NCBI GenBank assembly: GCA_947650285.1
Contig: CANTFL010000579.1
Span: 141,522-205,521 of the forward strand
Length of the DNA: 64,000 nucleotides
Direction of reading: 5' to 3'
DNA from: Hyaloperonospora brassicae
Lineage: Eukaryota; Oomycota; Peronosporomycetes; Peronosporales; Peronosporaceae
In this document: positions 22,632 to 31,880 of the stretch, piece after piece
Numbering within the stretch: position 1 is the first letter of the stretch
Layout of the letters: the number at the start of each line of letters is the position of its first letter
The notes under the pieces: generated by a model
The model's input: the letters and a program-made list of their open reading frames with translations, nothing else
Told to the model about the DNA's origin: nothing
Databases searched by the model: none
Program-made: the position numbers and the translations under genes

Positions 22632-22880
22632 CTAAAGTTGGTCCTTCGTCATAACGAGTTGGCCCTTCGTCGACGCGGCCTCGGGACGAGCCGTCTCTAG
22701 CTCGTCGAGCAAACGACGCCTCACGCGTTCACTCTCAAGCTGAGCATACGCGAATTCCGATCGGTCCTTCTCCCGATCGGCACGAAGACTTCGCACGTCC
22801 GACTGCAAGGCGTTCCGTCGGTTGTATTCGAGCTCGACGTCCTCCCTCAGCTCGGTCGGGTAACGCTCGTGGACACCCAA
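22632..22880 (-). other. E1 antisense coiled-coil open frame
   Basis: 82 codons opposite the linker between integrase and chromodomain. Strongly helical and charged, for example VRSLRADREKDRSEFAYAQL then LLDELETAR. E2 has a clear counterpart at 27209-27604 (VRQNRKDREADRAKD, ALAQLQVER, LVEELGTARRE). I judge roughly half of the aligned residues identical on this strand and clearly fewer on the sense strand. It could be a downstream exon of the antisense gene or an independent small frame; an artefact of an Arg-rich sense linker is not excluded. Confidence 0.4.
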
Positions 22881-23153
22881 ATTCTCGTGCAGGCCCGGCG
22901 GCTGAGCCGGACCTTTTTTTCACCGCCACCGGAACCAATGGTGGATTCCACCGGTGGTCAACGCTTTCTTGTGGAGCGTATCTTGAAACACCGTGGCGTA
23001 TCAGAATCAAGGACGAGTTACCTCGTCCGGTGGCGTGGGTATTCACCTTCATTTGACAGCTGGGAACCTCGTTCCCAGCTGATGGCTGACGTTGAAGATC
23101 TCGTCCACCGGTATGACGAGACTCATCCGATTAGTCCAAGGGCCCATCGGTAA
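22869..23153 (+). CDS. E1 pol-terminal chromodomain
   Basis: 95 codons at the end of pol. QRFLVERILKHRGVSE, TSYLVRWRGYSP, and FDSWEPRSQLM form a chromodomain with aromatic-cage type residues (F at the first strand, W in VRW, W in SWEP). Chromodomains of chromoviruses steer integration toward methylated-histone heterochromatin. The frame overlaps the end of the antisense gene by 23 bp (23131-23153). Confidence 0.85.
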   Translation: MDTQILVQARRLSRTFFSPPPEPMVDSTGGQRFLVERILKHRGVSESRTSYLVRWRGYSPSFDSWEPRSQLMADVEDLVHRYDETHPISPRAHR

Positions 23154-24130
23154 ACACGCGCTTTTGGCGCTTGTAGACGGATTGCAATTTTGCAATCGCG
23201 TCCCGCATCTCAGCCGAGATGTTTGCCCTTCCCCAAGGCGAACTTAGGGAATACAAGTCCCTATATGCACGTTGCGAGTTGTCGACACTGCTCGCACAAG
23301 GATCACCCCAAGTGAGGCATAGAATGCCGGCCTCACTTGACAAATAATGCAATCGGTACCTTGCACCGGTTGGCGTTCGCTATTCGAACTTGATGCAAAT
23401 CGCCTCAAGCTTCTTAAGCCACCCTTCTCGTCCAAATTTCTTGACATTTTGGACGAAGGCGTTCCACGCTGCCAAAAGCGAGTTCTTGTCACGCTTTTGC
23501 TTGCCATTGTACGATCGATGCATAAAGAAGGCATCGAGATAAAAAAATTCTTCAGCGCGAAAGTTTCTTGCGCTGGGATTTAAGCCATGAAGCTCAGTTG
23601 CATCGAATAATGGAAATCGATGGTGCTGGCTTGTCTCGTGAGACAGGCTATCGATGAGATGGTCGGGCAAGCGCCACGGCTTGAGCTCACCACGCTTCAA
23701 TGTGGTACCAGTTTCGGTACCACGGATTTCAGAATGACGACGGCTCTTGCCATCGTCATCACGCTCTTGCGGGGAAGCACGAGTTGATGCTGGTGAGGCA
23801 TAGTATTCCTCACCATAATAATTCATTACCACTGCCGAACAGACTGTGTTGCATTTAACCAGTCCGTTCGTTCGACAGTGCTCTTGACAAATGATGAGGC
23901 ACCGCCGGTGATCGGGATGCCTCTGGAACGTTGCGCGAGTCAGGCACGTCTGACTCGCCAGAATTGATGACCTTATTGTCAAGGTCATCATGTGCACGTG
24001 GTGCGATACCGCGTGCGTTTGCAGCACCTTCTGCTGCAGACGGAGATCAAGCATCAGACGAAGGAGAGTCTGCCGCAGAGGCTGGCACAGCAGCAGGCTG
24101 TGTGGTCTTCGAATCACCTCGTATAGACAT
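23131..24130 (-). pseudogene. E1 antisense gene between chromodomain and 3' LTR
   Basis: Reads against gag-pol. A short Ala/Ser-rich start (ATG at 24130, 27 codons) is followed in another frame by an open stretch from about 24138 to 23131, interrupted only by TAG at 23382-23380. That TAG corresponds to a Gln codon in E2. Segments in order: an acidic Ser/Arg-rich part (STRASPQERDDDGKSRRHSE), KPWRLPDHLIDSL, FDATELHGLNPSARNFR, then AWNAFVQNVKKFGREGWLKK with KLEAICIKFE, and finally ISAEMRDAIAKLQSVYKR ending TDGPLD. The same order and motifs occur in E2 at 25927-27098. I do not recognise a known domain. The W/F-rich helical core plus acidic N-terminus suggests a protein-interaction factor, but no function is assigned. 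Confidence 0.7.
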
Positions 24131-24245
24131 TTTAACTATGCGAGGCAGGGTCAGGCGTGAATGGGTCTGACCAAACAAGTGCTCCCTGTCCCACTGGTGT
24201 CCAAGGGTAGCCACCAAGTTTTCGATGGTCACACAGTGACTATAA

Positions 24246-24261
24246 GATAAGGGAGGGGTGA
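24246..24261 (+). other. E1 polypurine tract
   Basis: AGATAAGGGAGGGGTG(A) ends exactly at the 3' LTR. The E2 counterpart (minus strand) is AAGGGGTGA next to its LTR. It primes plus-strand DNA synthesis. Confidence 0.8.
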
Positions 24262-24716
24262 TGTAACAGGGTAGCCCGTTACATGAAATTGTCATTAAAA
24301 ACAGTTTGACAATAAAAATATTACGTCGAATATTCTTTCAACAATATCACAGAGCATGATGATATTGTTGAAGATGACCGAAGGGTCTACTCATTGGTTG
24401 ATATCGTGATGATATCAACCCACCAATCGCTGCTAGACGCGCGCAATGGGTGGTGAGTAGACGTCATCATACATTTAGTTACATTAGCATAATTAAGTCA
24501 GGACAACAGAGATTCATATCTCTGTTCTCCTGAAGTTATAGGACTTGATTATATTAATACAGTTTTACTTTTACCAGAGACTAGTCTGACTACTTAGTCT
24601 CCTTTCCCTTCCTCTGTGTTCCTTCAACACCTAGCAGGGCACTGTCGACCACTGTTGTCAGTGGAAGTATAATACGTACTGGTCAACCAGTACGTAGTCA
24701 ACAGTGCCCCATAACA
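24262..24716 (+). repeat. E1 3' LTR
   Basis: 455 bp. Starts TGTAACAGGG as the 5' copy and ends CCCATAACA. Followed by the target duplication GTTCT. Confidence 0.93.
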
Positions 24717-24721
24717 GTTCT
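24717..24721 (+). repeat. Target-site duplication GTTCT, right of E1
   Basis: Matches 16959-16963. Confidence 0.9.
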
Positions 24722-24858
24722 TTTGTCCGTGCATGCCTCCGATTTTGAATTGCGCCTAGTAGAAGGTGAAGCAGTTGGAATCGCTGAACTACCGCTTTCT
24801 TTAGGTCCGCGGAAGCACTTCCCTATTGATCGACGCTTCGGTTGCACTATATCCATAA

Positions 24859-25348
24859 TGTGACGGGGTGACCCGTTGCACGACATTGACATTGGCAAAT
24901 GCGAAAGATGTATGAAGATTTTTGAATGGATAATATATACGTCTTTCCTCATTGATTGATACAGAGTCATTTATACTCAACCAACAACGCATCCAATCAT
25001 TGATGGATGCACACAAAGATGGTCAGCTGTAAGACATTTGCACTTATCAACAATGCAACACAAAAGCAGGTACAAGAAAGCATTATACAAAGGAAACTCA
25101 CGGCGCATATACTTTTCCTCAGTCGTTCAACTAACGCTTGTCTTAGTTGTTTGCTACAATTTTTCTACACTCCCGATTGTACGTGAGGATTTGCGACACA
25201 TTCCTATGTGGTGGAGAAGGGTTCACAATATTGCTGATGTTATCCTGACTCTCCGCTGGCGCCTATACAACTACATATTGAAGAAGATACTCGATTCTAT
25301 CTATTACGAAGCCCTCACCTTGCGTACCCTTCAATAGGGCGGGTTGCA
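24859..25348 (+). repeat. Probable diverged gypsy LTR
   Basis: Begins TGTGACGGGGTGACCCGTTG, which aligns with the E1 LTR start (TGTAACAGGGTAGCCCGTTA) and is followed by a similar CATTGACATT segment. It ends GGGCGGGTTGCA, again a TG...CA unit of LTR length (490 bp), and abuts E2. The 99-codon open frame inside it (25038-25337) is therefore probably not a gene. No target duplication could be seen. Confidence 0.5.
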
Positions 25349-25350
25349 AT

Positions 25351-25797
25351 TGTCACGGGGCACGTCTTGGGTCAATTCGACACAATGTTGTGTGCACCGA
25401 CGTCACGTACACGTGGCGTGAGGAATTGCAGCGGAGTAAGCAGACCTCAAAATATCTGTCCAAGGGAAAAAGTAGAACTGTTTTTAATATATATATGTCT
25501 CGTAATAAACCATCTTTTGTCTTGAGCTTACTATAATAAACTACAATCTTCTATGTGGGTTTCTTGCTCACCACCCATTGCGCGCGTCCAGCAGCGATTG
25601 GCGGTTAATCTGGTTGACGTACCGTGAACATCAACCATCAGGAGGAGCAACCCATCCAAGAAATATTACCCTCGGGGGTAACATACCTTAAACCTTACTC
25701 CTTATGAGTGATGTCAATTGAACATTATCTATTTATATAATGTTCAAAAATTGATACGAAGATATCAATTTCTATGTAACGGGCTCACTCCATTACA
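25351..25797 (-). repeat. E2 3' LTR (left end)
   Basis: 447 bp; on the minus strand starts TGTAATGGAGTGAGCCCG and ends GCCCCGTGACA. Confidence 0.87.
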
Positions 25798-25806
25798 TCA
25801 CCCCTT
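25798..25806 (-). other. E2 polypurine tract
   Basis: AAGGGGTGA on the minus strand, directly before the 3' LTR. Confidence 0.7.
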
Positions 25807-25926
25807 AACCGTCAGTCACTACAGTGAGTGATTTAATTGGTTGTTGACAGAGTGACCACTGTTGGGTCGCTCTGTTGGATAGGGAGCACTTGTTGGTTCT
25901 GCCCAACGCATTCAGCCTTTCAGCGC

Positions 25927-27098
25927 ATGATGAGTCCATCCATGCGCTGCTCGAACAAGGCCGCCAGTGAAGAGGCTGCATGGATGCGTGCAGCCGGAGA
26001 ACAAGCTGTCCAAGACTCAGCAGCAGGAGTCAAGTTATCTGCTACTGCCAGTAAGCAGCCTGCAACTGCTGTAGTTGCAGGAGCATGTGGTCATCCACGT
26101 GCTACTACTTCACCCGCAGCTTCGGCCACGGGAGGTAGTCCCATGGACCAAGATCCCTAGATAGAGGTGGTCTATTTGGGTGAGTCGGATTCTTCATCCG
26201 ACTTGAAGCCGTGCGCAAAGCCCGACCGTTCGTTGCGGAAAGGACGACTGGTGCGCCTCGCGGCAGTCTTGATAAAGACTTGCGCCATGAGATAGTCGGT
26301 TCGTTCGGCGAGTCTGTGATCTCGTCGCCAGGATCGAACCGATCGCGCCCGTATTCGTACGAGGCGAGTGCGAAACATGAGGACGTAAGTCCTCATGAGA
26401 TTGTTGATGACTCTTCGCGGAGTCATCGTAGCCATAGCCGCAGCAACACTAGGTATTGCGGCGATCGTGGTGCTAGCTCTCATGGTGGCACCACGCAGGA
26501 GTAGCAGGATCGCAACCCGTTGCGATCAGCTCCTGAGAACAAGCCATGGGTGCCTACCTTAAGCGAGTTGAGACAGTGGTATGGTCATACAAGTGGGCGT
26601 TGTCAAATCCCAATCTTTGACTCATCAAGGATCCATGGACTTGATCCCAGTGCAAATTACTATCGCACCGAGCATAAATTCTACATCGGTGTCCTGCTTT
26701 AGACATCGATGGCACCACTGTAACTACAAACGAGACGAATTCGCGTTGGTTAAGGCGTGGAATTCTTTCATCTGCAACATTGAGAATGTTGGCCGTGACA
26801 ATTGGCTGGACAAACTGACTGCAGCTCGCAATAAGTTTGAACAGAAGTCCATAACCGGTGCTCGTTTAAACTGCACCGATTGGCTCGAGAGACAGATTAA
26901 CCTTGCCTCTCGTGGGAAGAGAAATGTCAGAGTTGTATTGACGACTTTGTTCGCGCCCCTAGGGAGACCTCTCTCCCTAATCAACCCTACTAAAGTGCGC
27001 TTATCTCTTCTGAGATGTACGGCGGGATTGAGACTTTACAATCACTTTACGAACGCTTTGGGCGTTCATTGGACGATGGTCCTCTTCCAAAGGGTTAG
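25927..27098 (+). pseudogene. E2 antisense gene
   Basis: Runs against E2 gag-pol, from just inside the 3' LTR to the chromodomain end. An Ala-rich start (from ATG 25927 to TAG near 26158) is followed by a frame from 26211 with a Ser/Arg/His-rich acidic part and an in-frame TAG at 26502. Then come KPWVPTLSELRQWYGHTSG, FDSSRIHGLDPSANYYRTE, a frameshift near 26,700, KAWNSFICNIENVGRDNWLD with KLTAARNKFE, a return to the first frame, and SSEMYGGIETLQSLYERFG ending DDGPLPKG at 27098. Each block lines up with the E1 antisense gene in the same order. A conserved leader (GGGAGCACTTGTT) lies between LTR and start in both. Function unknown. Confidence 0.7.
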
Positions 27099-27099
27099 T

Positions 27100-27617
27100 T
27101 ACATCGTACTACTCGACGAGACCGGGCACATCCATCATCAGATGGAAGCGGGCTCCCAGATGTTTCACGAGGGTTAATACTCCCGCCACTGGACGAGGTA
27201 ACTCGTTTTTGACCCCGAATTGTCACAGTGGTTCAAGATACGCTTTACGAGAAAACGTTGACCACCGTTTGAGTCACCCAAATGATGTGGAGGAGGAGGA
27301 AAACCCTCCTTCAAGTCTTTCGGATCAATATCTCGACCAATACAATATGGATAGCGCAATTGATCAATTGCGCGGGAATTTAAAGCACAAGCGGGACAGG
27401 CGCTACGCTCTGACCGATTCCGTGCGGCAAAACCGCAAGGATCGGGAGGCTGATCGGGCGAAGGATTGTGCCGATTACGCCCTCGCCCAACTTCAGGTCG
27501 AGCGTGGTGTCCGCTCCCTCGTCGAAGAGCTGGGAACAGCTCGCAGAGAGATCTCTGAACGGAGTGGAGAGATCCTTTGCTTCGCGTCCAGACTGATCGT
27601 CTGAAGCGCGAGCGCAA
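27100..27617 (-). pseudogene. E2 linker and chromodomain
   Basis: The minus-strand frame 27617-27174 ends in GGQRFLVKRILNHCDNSGSK then TSYLVQWREY, the first two strands of the chromodomain; the rest is frameshifted (about 27,100-27,170). The long linker before it is opposite the antisense coiled-coil frame. Confidence 0.7.
27209..27604 (+). other. E2 antisense coiled-coil open frame
   Basis: 131 codons; charged and helical from about residue 45 (LRGNLKHKRDRRYALTDSV, RKDREADRAKD, LVEELGTARREISERSG). Counterpart of 22632-22880 in E1. In both elements it is in a different frame from the antisense gene upstream and is separated from it by the stretch opposite the chromodomain. Confidence 0.4.
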
Positions 27618-27635
27618 GAACCTAATGGAGGTTTT

Positions 27636-29425
27636 TTAACGTGGGGTATCTTCATCGTAGGAAGAGGGCTCGTACTGACAGTAAGGGCGGATAAGACTCA
27701 CGTGAAACGTAGAATGCGTGCGCATCCTACGTGGCGGCTCGATCGTGTATGCGTTGCCTTGTCGGCGCAGCACACGAAACGGACCGATGTACTTAAGCAG
27801 TAGTTTGATGCTGCCCACGTAGTTACTACATGTCTAGGTAAGTTTACTGTATATAGTAGGACTTAGTCGCCTCCAATAAATGGACGAACATTTGCTCTTC
27901 CATTCTTGTCAGCGACCCGATTTTGCTGGTCCACCGCGTGAGCGATGGAATCCTGCACGACACGAACCACTGCTTCTCGAGCTAGCAGAAAACCTTCAAT
28001 GACGAGGCATTGTTTTGTTCAGTTCGCCTTGTGCTACAACTGCAGAAAGAGTCCCTTATCTCTTTCTGTCTATCAGCGAGGGTGTCATGATCCTCGCTAA
28101 AATAGTCGTTGGAGATGCTGAAAATACCAGCATAGTCATCATTATCTGATTCAATCATAGCGTCATCGCTATTATTGATGTGATATTCTTCATCGATGTC
28201 GAGATGATCGACATCGGCATCATACGTGACGACGTTAGCGTCGACACGTGATGAGCAAGATCCAGAACAGTAAGTGCTCGATCGAGTCATCTCCTCCTAA
28301 ACCAAGAGTCACAGTCTAACAGGGAGGGTAGAAGTGGATGGCGTAAGCCATTCACGAAGAACGGTTCGTGCTGAGTTGAAGCATGCACCGAACTATTGAT
28401 GGCAAATCCTACCAGAGGTAGGAATTTGGTCCAACTCGAGATTGATTGGACGTATCCTCGAAGGCTCTCTTCGAGGACGCGGTTGGCACGTTCCGTCTGA
28501 CCATCAGTTTTGGGATGGTCAGATGTTGACATCTTTAATCGCGTTCCGAGTAATCGGAACACGGACTAGCCGAACTCTGCCCTGAACCGAGGGTCACGGT
28601 CGGATACGAGTTCACGGGGTAACCCGTGAAGTCGAAACACTGTGTCAATGAATACACGCGCACATCCGTGAGCGTTGATTGACTCTAAAACCTCAGCAAG
28701 ATGAATTGTCTATATGAATCTGTCAAGAAGCACAAGAATACTATTATTCTTATGAACGTTTGGGAATCCGAAGACGAAGTACACTAATACGGACTGCCAT
28801 CACTATTCCGGGACAGGCAGAGGCTGTAATTGTGCACGGAGAAAAGGAATAGGCTTCACTTGTTGACAAACCTCGCAAGCACGAATGTACTTGCGTACAA
28901 ACTATTACTGGCGGGGTCAGTAAAAGTCACGACTTACCGTATGTTAAGTCTTTTATCTTCCACGATGCCCGCCTGTTAAGGCATCGTGGAACTCATACAT
29001 GATGCGTAAGCGCAAGTCATTATGAGTGGGGACGACGACACGAGGTGTGTCGCCGGCAACGGCCGTATAGTACAGCAACCCGTTGCGGTTTGTGTACCGA
29101 TCCGAAGAGGATCGGTAAAAAGCCGCTAAATCTTAAAGGATATACGAGATGGATTTGAAAGATGATCCATCCAGCGCAGAAGATTTTAATCTTCTGCGTA
29201 GGCCTCATCCACGTCGTTACGTAATGTCGACGACGGGAAACTGACCGTAAGTGCAGCAACAGTGGACTTGTCTCCATTGTTAGATTGCGTGCCGGATCGA
29301 CATCAGGTTGGCGCGATAGCGCATCAGCGACGACGTTGAGTCGTCCTTGTTTATACTCGACGGAGAAGTTGTACTATGCAAAGAAAGACAGCCACCTCGC
29401 CATTCGTTGCGAGAGGTGGGTACTT
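27636..29425 (-). pseudogene. E2 integrase and distal RNase H remnants
   Basis: From right to left on the minus strand: the end of RNase H (EYK.GRLNVVADAL at about 29,330-29,370), the HHCC region with an intact CEVCQQVKP near 28,880, a degraded catalytic core, then 28562-28287 with HPKTDGQTERANRVLEESL (catalytic Glu) and EPFFVNGLRHPLLP. A C-terminal piece with the IGPFRVLRRQGNAYTIEPP motif lies at 27818-27636. Multiple frameshifts and stops. Confidence 0.75.
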
Positions 29426-30984
29426 TTTACGGCCGTACGTAGTGACGCATGGTCCGTATAGACGATGAACGTTCTATCTCCCAAGAGATGGACCCGGAAC
29501 TTAGCCAGTGCATACTTCATGGCAAGTAGTTCCTTGTCATGCACTGGGTAGTTGCGTTCATTTGGTTGCAGCTGAATCGATTGATAACAGACGACGCGCT
29601 ATGCGCCGTCTGTGTCGCATTGCATCAACGCACAGCCGATAGCAAAATCGCTGGCGTCACAGACCACGTGAAACGGTCTGTCCTGGTCAGCAATCGCCAA
29701 GATGGACGATCGCATCAAGCTTTTCTTGATACGTTCAAAGGAACGCTGGCAGTCAGCGCTCCATGACCACTTCACATATTTCTTAAGCAAGCAAGAAAGA
29801 TGAACAGTCATCTCGGTGTAATTGCGCGAGTACTTGTGCAAGTACGTCGCTAGTCCAAGGAACTTACGAAGTTCCTTGACATCAAATGGCACTGGCCAGT
29901 CGGTGATCGCCTTGATCTTTTCGGGATCAGTGCGTACGCTGTGTTTACCCACGATGCACCCAGGAAGTGGTGTTTCGCTTGCCTCAAATATACACTTCCC
30001 GAGGTTGGCATACAACTTATGCTTGCGCATAAGTTGAAGAACCTTACGGACGTGAGTTCCGTGAACTTCAACGTCCGTCCTTCCGTCCATAGCCCGGCTA
30101 TGGACGAACACATCGTCGAAGTAACTCGGTGCGAAATCCCGCACCGGTCTCAACAGATTTGTAACGCATCTGTTGAATGTTGCAGGGGCGTTACTCAGCC
30201 TCTGTGGCATCACTAGCCACTCCCACAGCATACCGCCGGGGGTGCTCACTGCCGTGTACGGAATATTCCGTTCACGCATGATAATCTGATAGAATCCGTC
30301 CATCATATCTATGGACGAGAAGAAGGTACTGTTTGACATACCATCTATGATTACGTCCTTCCTCGGTATCGGCGTCTGAGCCGGTACCGTTGCAGCATTC
30401 AACTTGTTGAACGCGTGCACTATCCGCCATCCTCCTGTGGCTTTTCGCACACAGAAGGTCGGAGAGCTGTGAGGGGATGTCGATTCCCTCATATGGCCCG
30501 CTGCTAAACGATCGCCAAAGAACTTGTCGATCGCTATCACTTGTTCACGAGGCAGTGGCCACTGCTTCATGACACAATACTTCGAGCCCGGTTGGAGCTC
30601 GATCTCGTGTCGGGTGTTTTTGTCCTTAGGCAACTCGCAAGGCACGGATTCAGGTAATACATCCTTGAATTCGATCAAATCCTTATACAAAGGATTTGCC
30701 TGAAGCGACTTCCAGGATTGAGATTCATATCTCTCAATCCGAGTCTTCTCATCGATGACACTTTCGTCCATCGATGAACTGATGAGAACCCTCTCGGTCT
30801 CAGTAAACACCGTTGCCGATCGAATATCGGTAATGTACTCGTCCTCCGCGACGAGTACACAGATCTGCTTGACTTTGCCACTACGCAGATCACGCAAGAA
30901 CCGTTTCGGTTCTGGCGTCGGAAATTGAGTTATCTCCGAAGTTAACTTCGAAGGCACAATCAGATCAAGTGTGTAAGCGCCTAC
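29426..30984 (-). repeat. Near-identical inverted tract, E2 copy
   Basis: Same length as 19258-20816 on the opposite strand, about 8.6 kb apart, with about a dozen substitutions. Outside it E2 is much more diverged from E1. Confidence 0.85.
29599..30957 (-). pseudogene. E2 reverse transcriptase, ends at shared TAG
   Basis: 452 codons open, almost the same protein as E1 RT, with YFDD at about 30115-30126. It differs from E1 at about nine residues, e.g. it keeps SNAPATFNRC but has MPQRLSNA where a Gly is expected. Its TAG (plus-strand CTA at 29599-29601) is the same nonsense codon as in E1, and the frame likewise continues into RNase H. An ATG-initiated separate RT protein is unlikely. Confidence 0.88.
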
Positions 30985-31039
30985 ACCTGATCCGTTGATG
31001 AATCAAGACGTTCAACGTTTTGGTTTCTTCCTAGGAATT

Positions 31040-31880
31040 TGTCTCCACAGGTTACTGAGGGTCTTATACCTCAGCATGGGACTCTTGAGGAATTCCTTTC
31101 TCAAGCAGGTGGGAACTTGTTCCCTTAACGTCTTCTGAATGTGGCTTTGCAATCACAGTTAGGGACTGATCCTCTGCGGTCGACTCTCCAGTCGACATGG
31201 GATGACATTGTTTCCCTTTGGCGGCAACAGGTTTCTTCTTTCTAGGATGTTGCCCGCTAGGCATACATCTATGTCCCGATCCAATAGACTTATTTGAGTG
31301 GTAGACCTTCGGCGCTGCCTGTAATTCTGCACAGCCTCCGGGAGCTTGCTCTGCAGTGTAGTGATCATGTACACTGTGGTCTTGTGTAGTCGTACTAACG
31401 ACCGTACCGCAAGTGAGGCCATCGCACTCACTCGCAGTACATTCACACGCTTGTGGACGCTCCATGACGTTCATCAGATGGCCATCTGATTAACAAGCGA
31501 CAGGCATCTTCACGGATCGATGCTGCCAGCTCACTCTTGACTCGTATCTTCTGAACCAAGGCAACCCTAAGATGACATCAAATTTGTCATTCAGATCTAG
31601 TACGATGAAATCATCATTGTACTGCTAGCCCACTAATGTGTAGTGGGAATCCACTACACATTCCGGTCAAAAAATGTTGCGCTCAAGGAATTTAAACCTA
31701 AGAGCCTCTAGTGACTGGCGACGAACTAAGTTGTTCGACTCCCCACGGTCAACTGGGGCTCGAAGTGACAAATCTGTTGTCACTTGCAACTTCCAGGTGA
31801 TCAGTGGTATTTCATCACCAGGTGCAGAGCCACACAACGATTGTGTATCTGAAGCAACTTTCGTCAAGAGATTTGCAAAT
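31040..31880 (-). pseudogene. E2 protease region
   Basis: The minus-strand frame around 31,867-31,667 encodes GDEIPLITWKL, then APVDRGESNNLVRRQSLE, the counterpart of the E1 active-site block with D-R-G in place of D-C-G. Further on, ASECDGLTCGTVVSTTTQDH (31,430-31,370) matches the E1 tail TKDCDGLTCGTVV. Broken by frameshifts. Confidence 0.7.

Larger units (their letters stand above)
16964..24716 (+). mobile_element. Ty3/gypsy chromovirus E1, complete, decayed
   Basis: 7753 bp with two LTRs, matching target duplications, primer-binding site, purine tract, gag-pol with terminal chromodomain and an antisense gene. Gag and pol appear to derive from one continuous frame: where E1 has stop codons TGA (18583) and TAG (18702) between them, E2 reads GGA and TGG. 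E1 is broken by several frameshifts and nonsense codons, so it cannot encode its own polyprotein. Its LTRs differ at only about half a dozen positions, so insertion is relatively recent. The interior is unusually dense in short hairpins (see findings). Confidence 0.93.

Noticed and set aside
16964..24716. E1 as a defective copy mobilised in trans (many frameshifts but similar LTRs)
   Set aside because: The LTR pair itself shows an indel and several substitutions; scaled to the interior this could account for the number of frameshifts by decay after insertion, so no special explanation is needed.
25038..25337. 99-codon plus-strand frame with hydrophobic start
   Set aside because: It lies inside the probable diverged LTR 24859-25348 and has no recognisable domain.
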